Made by a program: the position numbers and the translations under genes
Part shown: piece after piece, positions 36,545 through 45,100 of the stretch
Numbering within the stretch: position 1 is the first letter of the stretch
How the letters are laid out: each line of letters begins with the position of its first letter
Assembly: GCF_016862775.1 (NCBI RefSeq)
Contig: NZ_BONP01000008.1
Span: 1-64,000, forward strand
From: Cellulomonas phragmiteti
GTDB taxonomy: Bacteria > Actinomycetota > Actinomycetes > Actinomycetales > Cellulomonadaceae
Length of the DNA: 64,000 bases
Reading direction: 5' to 3'
The notes under the pieces: model-generated
The model's input: the letters and a program-made list of their open reading frames with translations, nothing else
Told to the model about the DNA's origin: nothing
Databases searched by the model: none

Positions 36545-38134
36545 GTGGCGGTGACCTCCTCCGGGGCGCGGGCCGCGCGGCCGGACGGCGGTCGGCCGCG
36601 CGCGGGACGCCTCTCCTCGGTCTACGGGCTCGTCGCGAGCGTCGCGCTCGGCTCCCTGCTGCTCGCGGTCGTCGGGGCCGTCACCGGGCCCCACTGGGAC
36701 CCGGGGCCCCTCGAGGACGGCATCGAGGTGGCGACGACGGACACCGCGATCGGCGGCGCGCCCGAGCCCGGGACGTACGAGGTGCGCACCGTCGACGTCT
36801 CCGTGCGCCTCGACGGCACGAGCGTCGGCGCCCGGCTGTCCCTGCCCGTCGGGCTGGCCGAGGCCGGTCCCGCGGTCCTGTTCGTCCACGGCGCCGGGAC
36901 CGGTCGGTCCACCCAGGCGTTCCGGCGCCAGGCGCAGGCGCTCGCCGAGGCGGGCGTCGTGGCGATGGTCCCGGACAAGCGCCTGGACACGTACTCGACG
37001 CGGCACCGCGACTACGTCGCGATGGCCGCCGACTACCACCGCTCGCTCGACGTGCTGCGGGACCGGCCCGAGGTCGACCCCGCCCGCGTCGTCGTCTACG
37101 CCGAGAGCGAGGGCGGCTGGATCGCCCCGGTGATGGCGGCCGACGACCCGGGGATAGCGGGCCTCGTGCTCGTGTCCTCCCCGGTGGTGCCGCCCCGCCA
37201 GCAGGCGGCGTTCGCGGTCGACGCCTACCTGCGCAACACCGGGGTGCCGCACGCGGTGTTCCGGGCGATCCCGCGGGCCGTCGGCATGTCGATGCCCGGG
37301 GGCGGGTTCGAGTACGCGGACTTCGACGTCCGGCCGTGGCAGCAGCGGCTCACGCAGCCGGTGCTGGTCGTCTACGGCACGGCGGACGCGTCGATGCCGA
37401 TCGTGCAGGGCGCGCTGCAGGTCCGCGCCGACGCGGCGCAGGCCGGCAACCGGGACGTCACCGTCCGCTACTACGCGGACGCCGACCACGGCATCCGCGT
37501 GGGCGGCTCCCCGACGCCGGAGTTCCTGCGCGACCTGTCGGGCTGGGTGCTGGGTCTGCCCGCGACCGGGGACGGCGCCCCGCGCGTGGCGGGGGCGGAG
37601 CCCTCGCAGGCCTACGTCGCCGGTCCGGTGCCGCAGCCCCGGTGGCTGCGGGACGGGACCGCGCTCCTCGTGCTCGTGATCGGCGCGCCGGCGCTCATGG
37701 TGCTGTGCGCGCTCGCGGTCGCGGCGACACGCGTCGTGCAGCGCACGACCTCGGCACGGGCGGGCGGCGGCGCCGTGCGGACGCCCCGTCGGTTCGCGCC
37801 GGGCGTGGCGGTGCGGCTCGCGGCACTCGGCGGGGTGACGGTGGCGACCGTCGGCGCGCTGGTCTGGTACCTCCTGTCGGTCGCGCGGCTCGCGCTGGAC
37901 TACCAGCGTGACGCCTGGGTCGTCCAGGGTGGGTGGCTCGGCGTCCGGGTGCTGGGTGTCGGGGCGGTGCTCGTCGCGGTGCTGCTGGCGCGTCGCGTGC
38001 ACGACGCGCGGCAGGAGGGGGTGCCGGTGGCACCCGGGGTCGTCCGGCGGGTCGCGGCGGCCGGTGTGCTGGGCGGATCGGCCGTGCTGCTGGTCGTCCT
38101 GGCCTACTGGGGTGTCTACCAGCTGAACATCTGA
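36545..38134 (+). CDS. Membrane-tethered alpha/beta hydrolase with C-terminal membrane domain
   Basis: A 529-residue protein; GTG 36545 is chosen, with a second GTG at 36551 as alternative. An N-terminal helix (GLVASVALGSLLLAVVGAVTG) is followed by an extracellular alpha/beta-hydrolase fold: oxyanion-loop VLFVHGAGTGRS, nucleophile elbow AESEGG (Ser near 188), acid strand VLVVYGTADASMPI and catalytic His in DADHGI. The last 160 residues hold four membrane helices (LLVLVIGAPALMVLCALAVAA and others). The combined hydrolase-plus-multi-helix layout is uncommon. The substrate may be an acyl ester or peptide of the envelope. It follows era by one base and likely shares the transcript; no function is assigned. 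Confidence 0.8.
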   Translation: MAVTSSGARAARPDGGRPRAGRLSSVYGLVASVALGSLLLAVVGAVTGPHWDPGPLEDGIEVATTDTAIGGAPEPGTYEVRTVDVSVRLDGTSVGARLSLPVGLAEAGPAVLFVHGAGTGRSTQAFRRQAQALAEAGVVAMVPDKRLDTYSTRHRDYVAMAADYHRSLDVLRDRPEVDPARVVVYAESEGGWIAPVMAADDPGIAGLVLVSSPVVPPRQQAAFAVDAYLRNTGVPHAVFRAIPRAVGMSMPGGGFEYADFDVRPWQQRLTQPVLVVYGTADASMPIVQGALQVRADAAQAGNRDVTVRYYADADHGIRVGGSPTPEFLRDLSGWVLGLPATGDGAPRVAGAEPSQAYVAGPVPQPRWLRDGTALLVLVIGAPALMVLCALAVAATRVVQRTTSARAGGGAVRTPRRFAPGVAVRLAALGGVTVATVGALVWYLLSVARLALDYQRDAWVVQGGWLGVRVLGVGAVLVAVLLARRVHDARQEGVPVAPGVVRRVAAAGVLGGSAVLLVVLAYWGVYQLNI

Positions 38135-38222
38135 GGGTGAACTGGACGGATGCACGTGAAGCGCACGCCTCGGGTGAGGCACCATGTGCGCCGGTGGCTT
38201 CTGAGGTTGGGACGGTGGTGGA

Positions 38223-39110
38223 GTGCGCACGTCGTGGGGTTCGGCGACGGACCGGGGACGCGTCCGTGAGGTGAACGAGGACGCGCTCCTCGCGTACCCC
38301 CCGGTCTTCCTCGTCGCCGACGGCATGGGCGGGCACGACGCGGGTGACCTCGCGAGCCGCATCGCCGTCGAGGAGTTCGCGCAGCTGGCCGGTCAGTCGT
38401 CCGCGACGTCGGACGACGTGCACGCGTGCTTCGCCCGGACGTCGATGCGCATCCGCACCGAGTTCACGCGCGGACGCCAGGGCGGCACGACGGTGGCCGG
38501 GGTCGCCGTCACCGAGCACGACGGCGGCTGGTACTGGCTGGTCTTCAACGTGGGCGACTCACGCGTCTACCGCTGGTCGGAGGGCGCACTGTCCCAGGTG
38601 AGCGTCGACCACTCGGTGGTGCAGGAGCTCATCGAGGCGGGCGAGCTGACGCCCGTGACCGCGCGCAGCCACCCGGAGCGCCACGTCCTGACGCGCGCAC
38701 TCGGCACCGGTGAGCCCCCCGAGCCCGACTACTGGCTGATCCCCGCCGGCGTCGACGACCGGCTCCTGATCTGCACGGACGGCCTGACGCGCGAGCTCGC
38801 CGACGCCGAGATCGCGGACGTCCTGGCGGCGCTCGACGACCCGCAGGAGGCCTCGGCCCGGCTGGTGCAGGACGCGCTGGAGCGCGGGGGGCGTGACAAC
38901 GTCAGCGCGGTCGTGGTCGACGTCGCGACGAGCACCGCTCCCGAGCAGACCCACACCACCCTGCCGCGCTCGGCACCCGACCTCGGCCCGCACCTGTGGG
39001 ACGAGATGCTCAACGGCGCGACCGTGCCTCGGTCCGCTGCGCCGGACCACCCGCCCACGCCCGTCCCACCGGCGCCGTCGCCGGCCGACGCCCAGGAGGA
39101 CCCCGCATGA
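38223..39110 (+). CDS. PP2C-family protein serine/threonine phosphatase
   Basis: A 295-residue cytoplasmic phosphatase starting at GTG 38223. The metal-binding motifs are complete: RGRVREVNEDALL, LVADGMGGHDAGDLAS, FNVGDSRVYRWSEG, LLICTDGLTRELAD, GGRDNVSAVVVDV. The core ends near 240, followed by a Pro-rich tail (residues 245-295). Unlike mycobacterial PstP it lacks a membrane anchor. It starts the eight-gene same-strand cluster and overlaps the FHA gene by 4 bp; it is the natural counterpart of the kinase at 40612-42108. The preceding 88 bases probably hold the operon promoter, but no clear boxes are visible. Confidence 0.93.
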   Translation: MRTSWGSATDRGRVREVNEDALLAYPPVFLVADGMGGHDAGDLASRIAVEEFAQLAGQSSATSDDVHACFARTSMRIRTEFTRGRQGGTTVAGVAVTEHDGGWYWLVFNVGDSRVYRWSEGALSQVSVDHSVVQELIEAGELTPVTARSHPERHVLTRALGTGEPPEPDYWLIPAGVDDRLLICTDGLTRELADAEIADVLAALDDPQEASARLVQDALERGGRDNVSAVVVDVATSTAPEQTHTTLPRSAPDLGPHLWDEMLNGATVPRSAAPDHPPTPVPPAPSPADAQEDPA

Positions 39111-40615
39111 CCGAGCGCGCCCACCACGAGTACCAGGACGGGTCGTGGACGGCCGTCGCCGGCGACGGGTTCCTCGCGCTGGTCGAGCCCGACGCGCCGT
39201 GGCGTCTCGTCGACGGGTTGTGGCAGGTCGCGCTCGGCGGCGGTGACGTGCTGGGGGCGCTCGGCGTCGTCGCGGCCGACGGGTTCGCGGCACTGCCGCA
39301 GTTCGCGCTCGTGCGGACGGACGCCGACGGCTCCGTGCACGCCGTGCTGCGCGGACCGGTGCGGCTGCGGCTGCACGGCGCCGACGGTGCGCAGGAGGTC
39401 GACGCGCGCGACGGCGCGGTGTGGACCGAGCACCGTGCGCTGGGCGTGCAGGGGATCGAGGTCGTCGTCGAGGACGCGCCCGCCGCCACCTGGTGGCCCC
39501 TGGTCGGAGGCGTCGTGCGGGCCGGTGGTCTGCGCACCGGCGCGACCGCGCAGTCCGCCGTGCTGCCCGACACCGCCACGCACGAGCAGCCGGTGGTCGC
39601 CGAGCCGGTCCACGACGCACGGGAGGTCGGGGACGAGCCGGCGTCGGGCGCGGAGGCGGGGGCGGTCGTCGCGTCCGAGCCGGTCGAGCCCGTCGCCGCG
39701 GGCGAGCCCGAGCTCGTGGTCGCGCCGGAGCCGGTCGTCGAACCCGAGCCGCAGCCCGTCGTCGAGGCGGCGCCGGAGACCGTCGTCGAGCCGGAGCCGG
39801 AGCCCGTCGTCGATGCGGAGCCCGAGCCCGTCGTCGCGCCGGAGCCCGAGCCCGTCGTCGCGCCGGAGCCCGAGCTGTGGCCCGCCGCCGAGCTGTCGAC
39901 CGCAGCCGTCGCCCCGCCCACGGACGCCCCGCCCACGGACGCCCCGGAGCTCACGGTCGACGCGTGGTCGTTCGCGCCCGAGCCGGCGCCCCAGCCGGCC
40001 GCGCCCGAGCCGGCCCCCGCCCAGCACACGGCACCCGAGCCCGAGGCCGTCCCCGACATCCCCTGGTGGCCGCTCGCGTCGCCGGGCGGTCCGGCAGCAG
40101 CGGCACCTGCACCGGCGCCTGCCGAGCCCGAGGCGACCGAGCCCGAGGGCGCCGACGACCACGACGGCATGACGATCCTGTCGAGCGACCTCGCGCGGCT
40201 GCGCGACCGCCTGCCCGCGTGGTCCCAGGACGCCGTCCCCGGACCGTTCGCCACGCCCGAGGCGACGCCGCTGCCGGCACGGCTCGTGCTGTCCACGGGA
40301 CTGGTCGTCGCGCTGGACCGGGCGGTGCTGCTCGGCCGTGCGCCCCAGGTCGCGCGGGTCACCAACCGGGAGCTGCCGCGGCTCGTCACGGTGCCCAGCC
40401 CCAACCAGGACATCTCCCGCACGCACGCCGAGGTCCGCGTCGAGGGTGAGCACGTCGTGGTGACGGACCTCGACTCCACCAACGGGGTGCACGTCTCGCG
40501 GTCGGGCGAGGGCGTGCGACGCCTGCACCCGGGGGAGCCGAGCGTCGTGGGGACCGACGAGGTCGTCGACCTGGGCGACGGAGTGACGTTCACCGTGGAG
40601 CGCAGCGCGTCGTGA
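39107..40615 (+). CDS. FHA-domain protein with Glu-Pro-Val repeat linker
   Basis: A 502-residue protein starting at ATG 39107. Residues 1-140 form an unassigned beta-rich domain (WRLVDGLWQVALGGGDVLGAL, AVLRGPVRLRLHGADG). Residues about 165-360 are a disordered Glu/Pro/Val-rich linker with EPEPVV repeats. The C-terminal 110 residues are an FHA domain: VVALDRAVLLGRAPQVAR, the phosphothreonine-binding SRTHAEVRV and DSTNGVHV. FHA domains read pThr on kinase substrates. It overlaps both the phosphatase and the kinase genes by 4 bp. Threonines near residues 382-385 (GMTILSS) before the FHA domain resemble a phospho-site of the Fha/GarA type; that is inference. Confidence 0.88.
   Translation: MTERAHHEYQDGSWTAVAGDGFLALVEPDAPWRLVDGLWQVALGGGDVLGALGVVAADGFAALPQFALVRTDADGSVHAVLRGPVRLRLHGADGAQEVDARDGAVWTEHRALGVQGIEVVVEDAPAATWWPLVGGVVRAGGLRTGATAQSAVLPDTATHEQPVVAEPVHDAREVGDEPASGAEAGAVVASEPVEPVAAGEPELVVAPEPVVEPEPQPVVEAAPETVVEPEPEPVVDAEPEPVVAPEPEPVVAPEPELWPAAELSTAAVAPPTDAPPTDAPELTVDAWSFAPEPAPQPAAPEPAPAQHTAPEPEAVPDIPWWPLASPGGPAAAAPAPAPAEPEATEPEGADDHDGMTILSSDLARLRDRLPAWSQDAVPGPFATPEATPLPARLVLSTGLVVALDRAVLLGRAPQVARVTNRELPRLVTVPSPNQDISRTHAEVRVEGEHVVVTDLDSTNGVHVSRSGEGVRRLHPGEPSVVGTDEVVDLGDGVTFTVERSAS
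39715..39886 (+). repeat. Imperfect repeats coding EPEPVV
   Basis: Iterated GAGCCCGAGCCCGTCGTC-like units within the FHA-protein linker. They code for a negatively charged Pro-rich spacer. Length variation between strains would be expected. Confidence 0.75.
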
Positions 40616-42108
40616 CCGCACGTCGAGAGGCGTCCGCGCCACCGGACCTGCCCGGGTACGAGTACGTGCGCGTGCTCGGCCTGGGCGGTTTCGCGGACGT
40701 CTTCCTGTACCGCCAGCACCTGCCGCGCCGCGACGTCGCGGTCAAGGTGCTCCTGGCGGGCAGCCTCGACGACGACGTGCGCGAGAGGTTCCAGACCGAG
40801 GCCAACCTCATGGCCCAGCTGTCCCACCACCCGTCGATCGTCACGATCCACCACGCCGCCATCGCGGCCGACGGGCGACCGTTCCTCGTCATGGAGTACT
40901 GCTCGCGGGCGGGACTGGCCGAGCGCTACCGCGCCGAGCGGATCCCCGTGCCCGAGGTGCTGCGGATCGGCGTGCGGCTGGCGTCGGCGGTCGAGACGGC
41001 CCACCGTGCGGGCATCCTGCACCGCGACATCAAGCCGGCGAACGTCCTGACCACCGACTTCGGCTGGCCGGCGCTCACGGACTTCGGCATCGCGGCGACC
41101 ACCGGCCCGGCCGTGCAGACCATGGGGATGTCGATCCCGTGGTCCCCCCCGGAGCTGCTGGCCGAGCACCCCACGGGGGACGAGCGGTCCGACGTGTACG
41201 CGCTCGCGGCGACCGTCTACTCCCTGCTGGCCGGTCGCACGCCCTTCGAGCTCCCCGGCGGCAACAACAGCGCGCAGCAGCTCGTGGCCCGTATCGAGCG
41301 CTCGCCGCTGCCGCCGGTCGGGCGCGAGGACGTGCCGCCGCAGCTGCAGGCGGTGCTCGACCGCGCGATGGCCAAGCACCCGTCGCGGCGCTACGCGTCG
41401 GCCATGGCGGTCGCGCGGGCGCTGCAGGAGGTGGAGGCGGCGCTGCGGCTGCCGGTGACACCGCTCGACCTGCCCGACGAGCCGCCGACGCCGCCGGGCG
41501 ACGCCCGGCCCGACGACGACCCGACACGACTGCGTGGCATCGCCCTGCCGGCCCCGGGCCGTGGAGGGGACGACGAGGACGCCACGCGGGCCCGGTCGGT
41601 CGTCGTGGGTCGCCCGACGCTCGTCCCGCCTGCGGCGCCCCCACCGGCGCCGGCGCCCGTCGGGGTGCCCGACGGTCCGGGGACGCGGCGTGGTGCCCGC
41701 ATCGCGGCGGGCGTCGCGGGTGCCGTCGTGGTCGCGGCCGTCGTCGGCGTCGTCGCCGCGTCGCTGGGCGGCACCGACCCGGGACCGACGCCGGCACCCA
41801 CGGACACCTTCGCGCCCGCGCAGACCGGCCCGGCGGCCGCGCCCGTGCCCGCGCCGCACTCGCTGGTGGGCACGCGCGCTCCCGACGGTTCTGTCACGTT
41901 CACGTGGCAGAATCCCGATCCGCAGGACGGGGACCGGTACCTCTGGGGTGTGCTCGCCGTGACCGGTGAGCCGACGCTCGCGCTCGTCGACGAGGAGCGC
42001 GTGACGGTCCCCGCCGACCAGGCGACCGGTGAGGTGTGCGTCCAGGTGTCCATCGTGCGGGCGGACCGCAGCAGCTCGACGCGTCCTGCGCAGGGGTGCG
42101 CGTCGTGA
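40612..42108 (+). CDS. Receptor-type serine/threonine protein kinase
   Basis: A 498-residue Hanks-type kinase starting at GTG 40612. Kinase domain 15-275: Gly-rich loop VLGLGGFADVFLY, catalytic Lys in DVAVKVLL, HRDIKPANVL (Asp near 139), TDFGIA and the activation segment with TTGPAVQTMGMSIPWSPPE. A Pro-rich juxtamembrane region leads to one helix (about 363-384, GVAGAVVVAAVVGVVAASLG) and a roughly 110-residue outer domain. That domain (VTFTWQNPDPQDGDRYLWGV) resembles a single fibronectin-III module, not PASTA repeats as in PknB. The next gene product contains six Fn3 modules, making cross-talk plausible. Its start and stop overlap neighbours by 4 bp. Confidence 0.93.
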   Translation: MTARREASAPPDLPGYEYVRVLGLGGFADVFLYRQHLPRRDVAVKVLLAGSLDDDVRERFQTEANLMAQLSHHPSIVTIHHAAIAADGRPFLVMEYCSRAGLAERYRAERIPVPEVLRIGVRLASAVETAHRAGILHRDIKPANVLTTDFGWPALTDFGIAATTGPAVQTMGMSIPWSPPELLAEHPTGDERSDVYALAATVYSLLAGRTPFELPGGNNSAQQLVARIERSPLPPVGREDVPPQLQAVLDRAMAKHPSRRYASAMAVARALQEVEAALRLPVTPLDLPDEPPTPPGDARPDDDPTRLRGIALPAPGRGGDDEDATRARSVVVGRPTLVPPAAPPPAPAPVGVPDGPGTRRGARIAAGVAGAVVVAAVVGVVAASLGGTDPGPTPAPTDTFAPAQTGPAAAPVPAPHSLVGTRAPDGSVTFTWQNPDPQDGDRYLWGVLAVTGEPTLALVDEERVTVPADQATGEVCVQVSIVRADRSSSTRPAQGCAS

Positions 42109-45100
42109 GCTGGTGGGACCCCCGGACGTGGCGCCGGCGGCCGATGACCACGGCTGCGGCCATCGTCACGGTCCCCGCGATCGTCCTGTCGCTCGCACTG
42201 GTGGACCGCGGCTTCCCGCTCGCGCGGGTGGACCTCAACGACGGCGGCGTGTGGCTGACCGCGACGGGCCAGCTCAGCCTCGGGCGCTACAACGTGCCGG
42301 TCGAGGAGCTCGACGGCGGGATCGTCACGACGAGCAGCACGTTCGACGTGCAGCAGGACGCGGGCTGGGTCCTGCTCGTCGAGCCGAACGCGGTCGCCGT
42401 GGTGGACCCGGCGACGGTCGCCACGACCACCCAGCTCGCGACGCCGGACACGGACGTGTCGATGGCCGCCGGCCGGGTGGTCCTCGTCGACGGTGCCGGC
42501 GACGCGTGGGTGCGCCAGGTCGCCGAGCTCGACGCGCTCGACCTCACCGACGGGGCGCCCGACCTGCAGCTCGGCGAGGGCGGTGCCGCGGTCGTGGCGC
42601 GCAGCGGGGCCGTGCTCGCGGTCGCCCCCGAGGACGGTGCGGTCACGCTCGTCCCCGCGACGCAGCCCGTGGCCCCGCAGGAGATCGGCACGCTCGGGGC
42701 CGTCGACGTCGACGCGGTGACCACCGTCGGCGACGAGATCGTCGTGCAGTCCGGCAGCACGGTCCGCACGCTGTCCGGCACCGTGACGATCGACGACACG
42801 GACCTGGTGCTGCAGCAGCCGGGCCCGCCGGCCGCCAGCGTCCTGCTCGCCGGCCGCGCGGCGCTGTGGGAGGTCCCGCTCGACGGCGGGACGCCCCGGC
42901 GCCACGACACCACCGGGTCGGGGACACCCGCGGAGCCGGTGCGCGTGGGCGAGTGCGCCTACGCCGCGTGGGCCTCGACGCTGGGCGCGTCGCTGCGCCT
43001 GTGCGACGGGCAGGACGCGCAGGTCGACGACCTCGAGGGCATGCGGGCGGGGGACCGACTGAAGTTCCGCGTCAACCGCGGGTTCGTGGTCCTCAACGAG
43101 ACGGTCGGCGGGCGGGTGTGGCTCCCGCAGGAGGACACCGCCGTGCGGGTCCCCAACTGGGAGGACATCGTCCCGGAGGAGGACCCCGAGGACTCCGAGG
43201 AGGACTCCGAGAGCGGCGAGGTCACGCAGGAGCCGGTGACCGAGTGCAGCGACCAGAGCGCCCCGCCGGTCGCGGTCGACGACGACTTCGGTGTGCGGGC
43301 CGGGCGGACCCGCGTCCTGCCCGTCATCGACAACGACTCGTCCGCGGACTGCGGGATCCTCGTGATCTCCCAGGTCGACCCGCTCCCTGCCGACTTCGGC
43401 ACCGTCGAGCCGGTCCGTGGTGGTCGGGCGCTGCAGGTCCAGGTCCTCGAGGGCGCCACCGGCACGGCCGAGATGACGTACACGGTGACGGACGGCCGCG
43501 GTCAGAACGCGCCGTCGACGGCGACGGTGCGGCTCACGGTGAGCGACGGCGACACCCCCCCCACGCAGGTGCGCACGTCGGCGCTGACGGTCGAGACCGG
43601 CGGGCAGCTCGTGCACGGCGTGCTCGCCGACTTCCAGGACCCCGACGGCGACGACCTGCTCCTGGTCGGGGCGAGCGCGGACCCCACGGCCGGCACCGCG
43701 CGGTTCCGGCAGGACGGCGTGCTGACCTTCACCGCGGACGGCGGCGGGCTGGGACGCACGACCGTGCAGGTGCAGGTCTCGGACGGCACGAACGTGGTCG
43801 ACGGCGAGGTGGTCGTCGACGTGCGGGCGGCCGGGTCCGTCCCACCGCAGATCGACCCCGTGCACGCCGTCACCTACGTCGGGCAGGAGGTCGTGGTCCG
43901 GCCGCTCGCCGCGGTGCGCTCGGCGTCCACCGAGCCGCCGCGACTCGCGGCCGTGTCCGACGTGGTCGGCGGGACGGTCGTGCCGGACCTGCGCGCGGGC
44001 ACGTTCGCCTTCAAGGCGGCGCGTGCCGGCAGCTACTACGTGAACTTCGTCGTCACGGCGGCGCCGCAGCAGGCGACGGGGGTCGCACGGATCGACGTGC
44101 GCGAGTGGCCCGAGCAGGCCCAGCCGCCGGTCGCCGTGCGCGACCTCGCGCTGCTCCCGGCCGGTGGCGTCGTGACGATCGACCCGCTGGCCAACGACGA
44201 GGACCCCGCCAACAACGTCCTGGTCCTGCAGGGGGTGACTACGCCGGAGGGCTCGGGCCTGCAGGTGGCGGTCATCGAGCACCGCTACGTGCAGATCCGC
44301 GCCGAGCGCACCCCGGACGGGCCCGTCGTGCTCACGTACGAGGTGTCCAACGGGTCGGCCTCCGCGCGCGGCGAGATCGTCGTGCAGCCCGTGCCCCCGG
44401 CCGCGTCGTCGCAGCCGCCCGTGGTGCCCAACGTCGAGGCGAGCGTGCGGGCCGGCGGCGTCGTGACGATCCCGGTGCTCGAGGGCGCGTCGGACCCCGA
44501 CGGCGACCGGCTCACCGTGCTGCGGGACCTGCCCGAGCCGCTCGCGGAGGGCGACGGCCTGCTGTTCGTGTCGGGCGACGTGCTGCGGTACCAGGCGCCC
44601 GACCGCGCGCTGACGGCGCGTGCCACGTTCGCCGTGCAGGACACCGCGGGCAACGTCACGGCCGCGACGGTCACCGTGCGCGTCCACGAGTCCGACCCGG
44701 CGACCAAGTCGCCGCCGCGCCCGCGGGACGTCGATGCGCGGGTGTTCGCCGGTGACACCGTGCGCATCCCCGTGCCGCTCGTGGGCATCGACGACGACGG
44801 CGACGGCGTGACGCTGCTCGGGCAGGCGTCCGCGGCCGGGCTCGGCCGTGTCGTCGAGGTCGGTCCGGACTGGCTCGAGTACGAGGCCTTCGCGGACGCG
44901 CGCGGCACCGACACGTTCACGTACGCGGTGGAGGACTGGGTCGGCCAGCGTGCCGTGGGGACGGTGCGGGTCGGCATCGCCCCGCGGCCCTCGGGGGCCT
45001 CGGGGGTCGTCGCGATCGACGACGCGGTGACGCTGCGGCCGGGGCAGCGCGTCGAGGTGCGCGTGCTGGCCAACGACATCGACTCCACGGGACGCGCGCT

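Noticed and set aside
39715-39886. Tandem repeats that might suggest a CRISPR or mobile element
   Set aside because: The repeats are in frame inside a coding sequence, have no spacers and encode EPEPVV units.
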